This document shows positions 24,884 to 33,266 of a stretch of 64,000 bases of DNA, one piece after another. Source of the stretch: Paenibacillus macquariensis (GTDB lineage: Bacteria > Bacillota > Bacilli > Paenibacillales > Paenibacillaceae); NCBI RefSeq assembly GCF_900156375.1, contig NZ_FTNK01000007.1, positions 124,001 to 188,000 of the forward strand, given 5' to 3'. The notes below the pieces were generated by a model that ran no database searches, was not told where the DNA came from, and saw nothing but the letters and a program-made list of their open reading frames with translations. The translations under genes were made by a program, and so were the position numbers. Positions within the stretch are counted from its first letter, which is position 1. Each line of letters opens with the position of its first letter.

Positions 24884-26506
24884 TTAATTGTCGTTCACTT
24901 TATTCAGATTATCCTGCCACTTCTTCTTTACAAATTCGAGTACTTTCGGGAAATCAAGCTTTTTCATTTCTTCATTCGTCTTCGTCAGTATCGACTCAAC
25001 TTCTGTATCGTTCTTTGCATAAATCATAGCGGAGAACGCTTGATCAAACATATCAGTCACCGACTGTAGAATAATGCCTTCTTCAGAATCTCCTTGCGGG
25101 TCTGTATTTGCAAAAACTGTGGTGTCCATGGACGTCTTCCAAGCAACTTTCACCTGCTGCTGCGTTTGGAAATCCTGTTGCTCCTCAGGAAGAAGACTTT
25201 CTCTGGCTACTTTCGCCAGATCGACCCAGGTCGCATTTCCAGCCATCATGTTGTCGGAAATGTGTAGCTTGTCCAGTTCGGCTTTGTCCATCGTTTTGTA
25301 CTTGTCATTAGGAATTGGAATCCCGTTCTCGTCCTTGGTATCCCATAGGAATCCCGGAGGTCCAAACCAGAGAACCGACTGCCCCTCGTTGCTTGTAGCC
25401 CAATCCAGATAAGCGAAAATACGTTCAGGATCTTTCGCTTTCTTCGTAATGACGATTTTGCCGCCGCCTTCTCTGCCGGTATAGTTAGGATAAATTTTGT
25501 TCTTATCTAAGCCCTCTTTGTGAATAGGCCAAATAAATTCGTATCCACCCTCAGGATCTTGTGCGCGGAGAGTTGAGTTCGGAACACGGGCTCTGCCTGA
25601 TAAGTTCGCACTGATAGAAACAGCCACTTTCCCTTGGCCCAACTTCTCTATCATTTGATCGGCCTTTTGCGTAAACACATCCTGAGTCATTAGCTTGTCG
25701 CGATACAATCGACTTGCGAATTGCATAAACTCTTTGAATGCCGGGTCTTCTGTAATCGGCTTCAACGTGTTGCCTTCTGGATAAAACATTTTGCTCACAA
25801 AATACGGCGTGCTGTTTTCTCTAAACGCGGAATACATCATCTTAATATCGTATGGAGCGCCGACTTCAAGCGGGATTACATTCGGATATTTTTCTTTCAC
25901 TACACGCAGATAGCTCTCTAAATCAGTTAACGTCTCCAGCTTCGGCGAGCCCAATTCTTTATAGATTTTCCGATTCACAGCCCAACCGCCGTTCCCGTTC
26001 ATATGATCGCCACCAACATACCATTCCGGAAAGACATATAGCTTGCCGTCTTCCGAACGGTTAATATTGAGAATCTGGTCGCCAGCAGCCTTCTTCAGAT
26101 TCGGATATTTATCAAGATACGGATCAAGATCTACCAATTGACCTTCACTGATCAACCGATCCAGCTCGGGGCCTGTTCCAAGGTCAATAACATCAGGCAA
26201 CTCGCCGCTGGCATACATGGCGTTGAACCTTTGTTTGGCGTTGCCGTTCGTTGGAAGATAATCGATGGATACCTTCTTGTTTTCCTGAATCCACTTGGTA
26301 GTAACCGTCTCTCCCCAAGGAGCAGGCTGCCATCCATCATCAAAGTTGTACATTGTAAACGCTAGCGCCTGGTCTTTCGCAGATTCTCCAGTATTTCCAT
26401 TCTCTGCTACCTTTTTGTTTTCGTCATCGCCGCTTCCGCAGCCAGCGAGCAGTGTACTGCAAGTTAGAACCGTGGCCAACATGGTTAGCCATTTTTTATT
26501 ATTCAT
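24884..26506 (-). CDS. Sugar ABC transporter binding lipoprotein (LplA-like)
   Basis: A type II signal peptide with lipobox LLAGCGSGDD (Cys near residue 23) anchors the protein to the outer face of the membrane. The 540-residue length and motifs such as NFDDGWQPAPWGETVTTKWI, LPDVIDLGTGPELDRLISEG and GREGGGKIVITKKAKDPERI place it with the large extracellular solute-binding proteins that serve LplB/LplC permeases and take up oligosaccharides. AGAGGGG precedes the ATG. It is followed by the oxidoreductase gene 168 bases downstream and preceded by the permease genes. Confidence 0.9.
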   Translation of the reverse strand: MNNKKWLTMLATVLTCSTLLAGCGSGDDENKKVAENGNTGESAKDQALAFTMYNFDDGWQPAPWGETVTTKWIQENKKVSIDYLPTNGNAKQRFNAMYASGELPDVIDLGTGPELDRLISEGQLVDLDPYLDKYPNLKKAAGDQILNINRSEDGKLYVFPEWYVGGDHMNGNGGWAVNRKIYKELGSPKLETLTDLESYLRVVKEKYPNVIPLEVGAPYDIKMMYSAFRENSTPYFVSKMFYPEGNTLKPITEDPAFKEFMQFASRLYRDKLMTQDVFTQKADQMIEKLGQGKVAVSISANLSGRARVPNSTLRAQDPEGGYEFIWPIHKEGLDKNKIYPNYTGREGGGKIVITKKAKDPERIFAYLDWATSNEGQSVLWFGPPGFLWDTKDENGIPIPNDKYKTMDKAELDKLHISDNMMAGNATWVDLAKVARESLLPEEQQDFQTQQQVKVAWKTSMDTTVFANTDPQGDSEEGIILQSVTDMFDQAFSAMIYAKNDTEVESILTKTNEEMKKLDFPKVLEFVKKKWQDNLNKVNDN

Positions 26507-26568
26507 GAGTCGTTTACCCCTCTCGTACTCTCTTTTTATGTTATCACCTATCGGCGCATAACAACTCC

Positions 26569-27462
26569 CTATTCTTTCAACGAACCGACAAGTACCCCTT
26601 TTACAAAGTACTTCTGCACAAAAGGATATACCATAACAATTGGAATAGTTGCTATCATTGTAGTTGCCATCACGATAGATTTATGTGTGACACTCTGCGC
26701 ATTCTGCAGAAATTCCTGTTTGGTCGCACTGATCTGTGTCGCGGATTCAAATGTCATAATCGATTGTATAGTCTGGTTGAGAAGAACTTGCAGCGGTAAC
26801 AGTTTTTGATTCGAAATATAAATCGAAGCGTCAAACCATGCATTCCAGTGACCTACCGCGGTGAACAACGAAAGCGTAGCAACGACTGGCCCGGATACCG
26901 GCAGAACAATTCGAAAAAAAGTATTAATGTGATTGCATCCGTCGATTCTGGCCGATTCCTCCAGTCCGTCAGGGAGTCCCATGAAAAAGGTGCGGAAAAT
27001 GATCATATTCCAGACGCTGATAAGACCAGGTATAACGAAAACCCAGAAGGTGTTCATCAAGTGCAAATCCTTGATTAACAGATAACTCGGGATGAGACCT
27101 CCGCTGAAATACATCGTAATGACGCACATGATCATATAGAACTTTTTGCCGATCAATCCGCGCCTGGACATCCCATATGCGAACATGGCGGTAAACATAA
27201 TCGATAGGAAAGTACCCACAACTGTTCTAGCAACCGTGATCCAAAAAGCGTTAACTAACCGGACGTCTTTTAAAACATATTTGTAGTTTTCCATTGTAAA
27301 TTCTCTTGGCCAAATGGTAATACCCCCAGCCGCCGTATCGTTTCCGGAATTAAAGGAAATAACCAATGAATTCCAGAAGGGATACAGGGTGACTACGGCA
27401 AGCAAAAACAAGAATGTGTATACCACGATATCGATAAAATGATCTTCGAGTGAGCGTTTCAC
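26569..27462 (-). CDS. Sugar ABC transporter permease (LplC/YtcP-like)
   Basis: Six predicted membrane helices and the EAA loop EESARIDGCNHINTFFRIVL P near residue 190 mark a type I ABC import permease. The 297-residue length and the start MKRSLEDHFIDIVVYTFLFL are as in LplC-like proteins. GTG start six bases after AAAGGAGG. With the other permease it forms the channel for the lipoprotein at 24884. No ATPase gene is present here; such systems usually use a shared MsmX-like ATPase coded elsewhere. Confidence 0.92.
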   Translation of the reverse strand: MKRSLEDHFIDIVVYTFLFLLAVVTLYPFWNSLVISFNSGNDTAAGGITIWPREFTMENYKYVLKDVRLVNAFWITVARTVVGTFLSIMFTAMFAYGMSRRGLIGKKFYMIMCVITMYFSGGLIPSYLLIKDLHLMNTFWVFVIPGLISVWNMIIFRTFFMGLPDGLEESARIDGCNHINTFFRIVLPVSGPVVATLSLFTAVGHWNAWFDASIYISNQKLLPLQVLLNQTIQSIMTFESATQISATKQEFLQNAQSVTHKSIVMATTMIATIPIVMVYPFVQKYFVKGVLVGSLKE

Positions 27463-27487
27463 AAGCTACCTCCTTTCTTGAAATCCG

Positions 27488-28402
27488 TTACCATAAGCTG
27501 GAGTTCCCCAGTTTTCTGGCTATCTTGTTAGCGATTACAAGCAGGCCAACACTGATCACGCTCTTGAACAAACCAGCCGCCGTCGCATAGGAGAAGCGGT
27601 AGTTCTCGATACCGACACGATAGACATACGTATCAATCGTTTCCGCCACCGGCCTTAACACGACGTTCTGCCCCTGATTCGTTAGTAGTAATATTTCTTC
27701 AAAGCCCGCATTCAATATTTGCCCAACCTGCAAAATGAGGAAAATTATGATTACTGGTGCTATTGACGGAATTGTAATAGATACCAACTGTCGAAAACGG
27801 CCAGCACCATCAATCGAAGCCGCCTCATACATGCTAGGATCTACTCCCGCAATGGCTGCCAAATACACGATAGCGCCGAAACCGATATCTTTCCAGATCC
27901 CTGTCGAGATCAGAATACTCCAGAAGTACTCGGGAATCGATAGCCAATGGACAGGCTCATCTATGAGATTAACCTTCTGCATCAGAATGTTTACACTGCC
28001 GTTATCAACCGACAGCAAGGAGATTACAAATCCCGACACGATGACCCACGAAATAAAATGGGGCAAATAACTGATCGTCTGAACTAACCGCTTGAATGCC
28101 GCGTTTTTCACCTCATTCAGCATCAATGCCAGAACGATCGGCGCAGGAAACGCGATGAACAGCTTCAGAAGGCTGATCACAATCGTATTTCTCATGATCT
28201 GCCAAAATTCCGGGGCGTTAAAGAACATCCTGAAATGTTTGAACCCTACCCACTCGCTTCCCAAAAAGCCTTTCGCAGGACTATAGTCCTGAAAAGCGGT
28301 AAGGACACCCCACATGGGGATATAAGAAAATATAAAGATCATGATGATCGCAGGGATGACCAAAATTTGCAGGTCCCACTGCTGTATAAATCGTCTAGTC
28401 AA
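27488..28402 (-). CDS. Sugar ABC transporter permease (LplB-like)
   Basis: Six membrane helices and EAA loop YEAASIDGAGRFRQLVSITI P near residue 205 identify the partner permease. The start is the TTG at 28402 after AGGAGGTG (MTRRFIQQWDLQILVIPAII), which matches the family; a longer frame begins at an ATG at 28459 without a binding site. The LplC-like gene begins 25 bases after its stop. Confidence 0.92.
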   Translation of the reverse strand: MTRRFIQQWDLQILVIPAIIMIFIFSYIPMWGVLTAFQDYSPAKGFLGSEWVGFKHFRMFFNAPEFWQIMRNTIVISLLKLFIAFPAPIVLALMLNEVKNAAFKRLVQTISYLPHFISWVIVSGFVISLLSVDNGSVNILMQKVNLIDEPVHWLSIPEYFWSILISTGIWKDIGFGAIVYLAAIAGVDPSMYEAASIDGAGRFRQLVSITIPSIAPVIIIFLILQVGQILNAGFEEILLLTNQGQNVVLRPVAETIDTYVYRVGIENYRFSYATAAGLFKSVISVGLLVIANKIARKLGNSSLW

Positions 28403-28520
28403 GCGACACACCTCCTGCTTTCCTATAAGGTTACTTACTATGAAATTATAACTGTACACAAGACTTCAAAATGCTAATGCCATCAACGAAATATATACTC
28501 TAGCAACAAAATCGACTTTC

Positions 28521-30971
28521 CTAAACGATTGTGAACCTGGTAACAGCAGATTTTAAACCTTTGGCATGCGTAGTCACAATCACTTCACCAGGCACAGGAC
28601 GCGATTGTAGCAATACCGTCGCGATGCCCGCCTCTGCCTGAATCGGATTCTCCCCAACGATGACAGCAGAACCTTCCACTTCGAAAGTCACTTCATGGTT
28701 GGCTGCAGTTACGATTGTTCCGTTGGTATCCAGAATCTCGGCATAAGCAAAGACAAAATCGGATCCGTCTGCGGCAAGCGCTTTACCGCCCATGTCTATC
28801 CGAATAAATAGCATTTCAGGCTCAAGTGGGGTACACACGACGAACGAGGATTTTTCTACTCCTCCTATTCGTCCGAACGCCTTCAGTTCTCCGGGCTCAT
28901 AGACTATGTCTTCAAACGTAAACGGCGCCCTATCTAGATTGCGGCAATTCCCTCCATCATGCGGAATTACCTTTAGAATGCCGGTATCGTCTCTAGACTC
29001 CACGCTACCTTCTTTCCACTTATGCTGCTCCTCATCGGTTAGCCAATAATCGACATCATAACCTGTTATGCGCTCACCATATTCCGTGTCGGGTCCTTGG
29101 TCAGGCTTTCGTATGCCTACCGATTTTCCGTTCATTAACAGTTCGACCTCATCACAGTTGGAATATACGACAATCTTGGCCGGTGAGACACGTTCTGTCC
29201 ACTCATTCGCAATGAACACCATCGGTCCGCTATCGATTTGCTCGTGAATAACATCAGGTCTCCTCTGACTCTGATAGAAATAATAAACGTATTTAGGCAA
29301 ACGGAAGGTGTCTAACGCTCCACATTCCGCCACCCGCGGATAGCAGCCTCGATTATGATCAATACCAACCCAAGAAGCGTCGCCCAGTGACCAGCGGTTG
29401 CCGCGGTTCCGATTCAGCGACCATTGATAATTCCACGCTTGCAGCAGCAGCTTCTGCTCTCCAGCGCCGCGCGGCACACGACTAGTACTCTCATGGCCAC
29501 CAAATTCATAATCCCCGTACTCTCTGTCAAATCCTCCCTTGTCAGGTAGAACATCCTCCAGTGGGCGGGATAAGTTGCTATCCTCCCACATCGTATACGG
29601 TACATCGTAATTGACGTATGCAGCGTTTTCTCTTCCGATCGTATCCCCCGATGTGTACATTTGATCTCCCGGATATTCTTCATGAGCAATCAGATGGCAT
29701 TCGTGGAAAAATTCATCAGTCGCGCCTTGACGTTTATTGTACGTTTCATTCAAGCTGACCTCCCACATGATCATGCATGGATGATTCCGGTCGCGGCGGA
29801 TCATATCTCGAATATTTTGCTTGACGATTTCCTGGAATTCTCCTGTCTGGCAATACTGCCAGCCGGGAACTGGCTCTACGGTCATCAATCCAAGCTCATC
29901 GCAGGCGTCCAGGAAAGCTGCTGCCTGAGGATAATGACCAAGCCGCACGAAGTTGAATCCGCCTTCTTTTAACTTCAGCGCATCCCGATATTGGGCGTTG
30001 TTCGATGCAGCGTTGCCGATATATGGATATTGCTGGTGACGATTCGTCCCGCGGATGACCAATTTTTCATCATTGATCGTGAAGCCCTTCGATTTACTGA
30101 ATGAAATCGTACGAATTCCGATACGCGTGCGAAGTTCATCTGTCGTTCTCCCATCACCATCGATGACTTCTGTTAACAACGTGTATAAATATGGGGTGTC
30201 CGGATGCCAAAGCTGCGGATTTATAATCGCAATTATTTGTGCAAATGTATGATCCCCACCAGCAATTACGGTTTCAACCAAACTTTTTGTCGACCTGACA
30301 AGTCTGCCTTGTTTATCCAAGATCGATGTCACGACTTGAACATCTTTGTTGTCAGCATACTCATTCTGCACATGAGTCTGAACTTCGACGGTGGCAGATG
30401 CTTTCGAGACGTCGGAATACTTGACAAAGACCCCGCCTCCGGCAGGTATCCCCGCATACACTGTGTTAGTGATGTGAAGTTTGTCTATAATATGTAGATT
30501 CACATTGCGATAAAGTCCGCCGAAGTACGAAAAATCCAGACTTTCCAACGGCTTACCGGGTGGAATTGCTCCGTTGTTACGATTATCGAGCCGGACTGCA
30601 ATCACATTCTCTACCCCAAATTCAACATCCTCGGTAATATCGACCATAAACGGCAAATAACCGCCTTTATGGATCAGCTTGAATTTTCCGTTGATCCATA
30701 CGTGGGCTTCATGCATGGCCGCTTCGAATTCAATGAATAGTTCCTTTCCTTTGAACGCTTCGTCAACAATAAAAGCCTTTCGATACCAGCAAAATCCTTG
30801 AAAGTGCAGATCAACGTGAAGAGATTCTATTCTAGGCGTATGTGGCAAACAAACGCTTTCCCATCCATCGGAGGGGAATTGCTTCTGCTCAGCCACCGAT
30901 TTATCTTCAATAATAAACTTCCAGTCTCTGTTGAAATTCCGCGTGATTCTACTGGAATTCGAACTTTGCAT
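28521..30971 (-). CDS. GH2 beta-galactosidase-like glycosidase
   Basis: Three GH2 domains in order: a sugar-binding jelly roll (about 10-185; FQGFCWYRKAFIVDEAFKGK, HEAHVWINGK, LDFSYFGGLYRNVNLHI), an Ig-like domain (190-290) and a TIM barrel (295-590) with IRGTNRHQQYPYIG, FNFVRLGHYPQ and IMWEVSLNET, whose Glu is the acid/base; the nucleophile is likely the Glu in DREYGDYEFGG. A C-terminal region has two more beta domains, giving 816 residues, as in the DUF4982-type GH2 proteins. No signal peptide, so cytoplasmic. The ATG at 30971 follows GAGGGGG. First gene of the minus-strand locus. Confidence 0.9.
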   Translation of the reverse strand: MQSSNSSRITRNFNRDWKFIIEDKSVAEQKQFPSDGWESVCLPHTPRIESLHVDLHFQGFCWYRKAFIVDEAFKGKELFIEFEAAMHEAHVWINGKFKLIHKGGYLPFMVDITEDVEFGVENVIAVRLDNRNNGAIPPGKPLESLDFSYFGGLYRNVNLHIIDKLHITNTVYAGIPAGGGVFVKYSDVSKASATVEVQTHVQNEYADNKDVQVVTSILDKQGRLVRSTKSLVETVIAGGDHTFAQIIAIINPQLWHPDTPYLYTLLTEVIDGDGRTTDELRTRIGIRTISFSKSKGFTINDEKLVIRGTNRHQQYPYIGNAASNNAQYRDALKLKEGGFNFVRLGHYPQAAAFLDACDELGLMTVEPVPGWQYCQTGEFQEIVKQNIRDMIRRDRNHPCMIMWEVSLNETYNKRQGATDEFFHECHLIAHEEYPGDQMYTSGDTIGRENAAYVNYDVPYTMWEDSNLSRPLEDVLPDKGGFDREYGDYEFGGHESTSRVPRGAGEQKLLLQAWNYQWSLNRNRGNRWSLGDASWVGIDHNRGCYPRVAECGALDTFRLPKYVYYFYQSQRRPDVIHEQIDSGPMVFIANEWTERVSPAKIVVYSNCDEVELLMNGKSVGIRKPDQGPDTEYGERITGYDVDYWLTDEEQHKWKEGSVESRDDTGILKVIPHDGGNCRNLDRAPFTFEDIVYEPGELKAFGRIGGVEKSSFVVCTPLEPEMLFIRIDMGGKALAADGSDFVFAYAEILDTNGTIVTAANHEVTFEVEGSAVIVGENPIQAEAGIATVLLQSRPVPGEVIVTTHAKGLKSAVTRFTIV

Positions 30972-31314
30972 TGTCACTAGCCCCCTCTTATGTACCATAT
31001 TTTATAGTTTCTCAACTTGTATAACTACTTTACTAATCAACGATTTCTGCATTCTATCAATGAAATCGATACTAGATCTGTTCTTTACTGCAATGCAGTA
31101 ACATTTGAGCAGAGAAAGTCGTCAAATCGTCTACCTTGAGTAAAAATATTTAACGTCTTTTTACGATAAATAGTGTATCCGTGATATGTTTCCAATTACT
31201 CTCATTAGCCGCGTGATCAACTTCATATCAATGGCTCACGAGTTGATATGTCTACCAAAATGAAGTAATACTAGCTCAAAATTTATGCTGTCGGCTGTTT
31301 CTGGTCTGTTGAAC

Positions 31315-31358
31315 AAAAAGAGGTGGTGTAGGAATGACTTCCTGCACCACCTCTTTTA
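31315..31358. terminator. Strong hairpin, duplicated at 52871
   Basis: AAAGAGGTGGTG and GGAA pair with TTCC and CACCACCTCTTT around a TGAC loop. The hairpin and about 40 bases after it match 52865-52946, the end of the cation-efflux gene. Confidence 0.75.
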
Positions 31359-31391
31359 CAATTATGATGATTTGTTTACATCTCATCTACA

Positions 31392-31483
31392 TTAAACGGC
31401 CATATTGTCGTAACCCACTTTAAAAGCAAATCCGACCATTAGCACACCTATGAGAATTGTAGTTATTCCGTCCAAATATTGCT
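31392..31483 (-). pseudogene. Fragment of the cation diffusion facilitator gene
   Basis: The minus strand reads QYLDGITTILIGVLMVGFAF then KVGYDNMAV and stops, matching residues about 208-237 of the protein coded at 52955-53941. Together with the hairpin at 31315 it is a copy of that gene's 3' region with a deletion of the last 90 codons. Confidence 0.75.
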
Positions 31484-31564
31484 GTTTGATTTGACATTGT
31501 TCGCTAGTAGCGGTTTATCCATTTCAACAGCAATTTCGACATCGATGTAACCACACAACTAATT

Positions 31565-31870
31565 TCAAACGCATTCATCGATCAGCTCATTTAGTCGGTT
31601 AAGCATCTTACCGAACCGATTGGTCATTTCTCCAATTTCATCTCTGGAATCACTCCGAACCTGTAAATCCAACTCACCACATTCGACCCGTTTCATTATC
31701 GCATTGAGTGAAAATATTCATTTGATAAACGTCTTAGAAAAGATCGGAATAATGATCAGCAAGCTAACAATGCAAGCAAGGATCACGATTAATACTAAGG
31801 ATAACAAAAACAGCAAATGATCATATCCTATGGACATATTCCACTGCATGAACAAAGAGCCCACTCGTAT
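31565..31870 (-). pseudogene. Membrane-HAMP remnant of a sensor kinase
   Basis: On the minus strand a membrane helix (LLFLLSLVLIVILACIVSLL) leads through FSKTFIK and an in-frame stop to a HAMP-like stretch (LNAIMKRVECGELDLQVRSD, SRDEIGEMTNRFGKMLNRLN) ending at a stop at 31565. It resembles the middle of a YesM-type kinase. The catalytic part is absent. Probably the remains of a second regulator pair beside the GH2 gene. Confidence 0.65.
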
Positions 31871-32062
31871 GAGCAGGCACATCGTCAAACACCAGATCTT
31901 AAAGAAGAATACATTGTTCGATCACTTCATCAGCGGTAAACGTCTCAATTTTTGATTTACGCCATCATAAAACGGCCTTATTGACGGGTTCAATCGGCTT
32001 ATGAAACAAATAGAGCAGTAAAGAAGTCTTTACTTCCTTCACGATGTGCGGTGAAAATCGGC

Positions 32063-32104
32063 GTCTATGAGAGGAAGACAATAGATCTCCCTCTCATAGA
32101 CTTT
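32063..32104 (-). terminator. Terminator of the dockerin gene
   Basis: GTCTATGAGAGG pairs with CCTCTCATAGAC around a 15-base loop, 24 bases after the gene's stop; on the minus strand TTTT follows shortly after the stem. Confidence 0.65.
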
Positions 32105-32127
32105 CACCTAACCATTGCAAAGTAATT

Positions 32128-33186
32128 TTATTGCAGAATCGCTTTGGCTACAATTTCTAGGTCAACATGATCAACCTTACCGTCATGATTCACATCCGCG
32201 TTTTCATTCCAGTTCGCTTGACCTTGTTGTTGGCCGTGTGCCCCTGCAACAATAGCCAAGTCTCCAACAGAGCGTTTTCCGTCTCCATTGACATCTGCGG
32301 TGATTCTCTGCTTCTCAAACAGTTGAATAGCCGCTTTTAATACCGCTTTCGCACTATCTACCTGCTCCTGAGTAGCATTCGAATCGTTAGCTATATGATT
32401 GGATGCATCGATAGCCAACTGCAATTGCGCTTTGGAGTCAGCCGCATACAGTCCGTCCTCATTGCCTTCCACAGCTGCATCGTTCTTAGCCTTGGCGTTT
32501 TCGATGATGTTCTGTAACGTCAGACCTGCATCTACTGTCACACTCGCGGAAGACTTAAAGTTGCCGTCAGCCGTTGTGACCGTTACTGTCGCCGTTCCAG
32601 GACTATTCCCAGTCAGTAAAGCGCTGCCGCCTGTTGCGGTAACAGATACTACATCAGGATCGCTGCTTGTCCACGAAACTTGAGGATCGTTCGCATTATC
32701 CGGCGAGACCGTAGCCGTCAATGTTACGGTATCGCCTTCAGTCATATTGATGTTCTCTTGATCAAGCGTCACCCCGTTAACAGGGATCCGATCAACGACT
32801 TCGAATGTCTTGCGATCCACGATCTCATACTCGCCATTGAGCAAGAAAAGCGCATCATACTTACCTGGGGCCAGCGTATTGCTGAGACTAACCTTTCCGT
32901 CTCCAGCCTTTATATAATCCCATATCAACGATACACCGGAATTTGGAGGAACAGCTCCGGTTTGGTAGATGCCGACCCAGTCCTTCCCGTTATCACCAGC
33001 CCCTGTATACGACAGGGTGATGGCTTCCCCTTTGAGGTACTGGAGTTTGTCCAGTGTTAACGTCTGGCCGGCAGCTGCTTCAGCGACAGGAATGAAGGAC
33101 GGTGCGGACAAGTTGAAAATCAACATCATGACTGACGCAAAATAACCGATTAGACGCAACGTTTTTCTGTTTCGTTTATTGTTCAT
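32128..33186 (-). CDS. Secreted dockerin-containing protein with Ig-like domain
   Basis: A signal peptide (cleavage likely after AEA near residue 38) is followed by a beta domain (about 40-130; GQTLTLDKLQYLKGEAITLS, DWVGIYQTG), a BIG_2-type Ig domain (135-220; VNGVTLDQENINMTEGDTVT), a helical FIVAR-like spacer (225-295) and a type I dockerin at the C-terminus with two calcium loops, DVNGDGKRSVGDLAIVA and DVNHDGKVDHVDLEIVA. No enzyme domain is evident. Dockerins bind cohesins; the next gene upstream codes for an SLH-anchored protein with a cohesin-like domain, so the two may assemble on the cell surface. The 80-base gap allows a shared transcript. Confidence 0.88.
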   Translation of the reverse strand: MNNKRNRKTLRLIGYFASVMMLIFNLSAPSFIPVAEAAAGQTLTLDKLQYLKGEAITLSYTGAGDNGKDWVGIYQTGAVPPNSGVSLIWDYIKAGDGKVSLSNTLAPGKYDALFLLNGEYEIVDRKTFEVVDRIPVNGVTLDQENINMTEGDTVTLTATVSPDNANDPQVSWTSSDPDVVSVTATGGSALLTGNSPGTATVTVTTADGNFKSSASVTVDAGLTLQNIIENAKAKNDAAVEGNEDGLYAADSKAQLQLAIDASNHIANDSNATQEQVDSAKAVLKAAIQLFEKQRITADVNGDGKRSVGDLAIVAGAHGQQQGQANWNENADVNHDGKVDHVDLEIVAKAILQ

Positions 33187-33266
33187 TTGCCAATCCCCAT
33201 TTCTACCATTTTTTCATCTGATTTCTTATACATCCACTTTTAGAGGGTAGCAATACCGATGAATTT

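Noticed and set aside
28000..28100. A missing ATPase gene for the sugar transporter as a sign of a broken operon
   Set aside because: LplB/LplC-type importers usually share an MsmX-like ATPase encoded elsewhere, so absence is normal.
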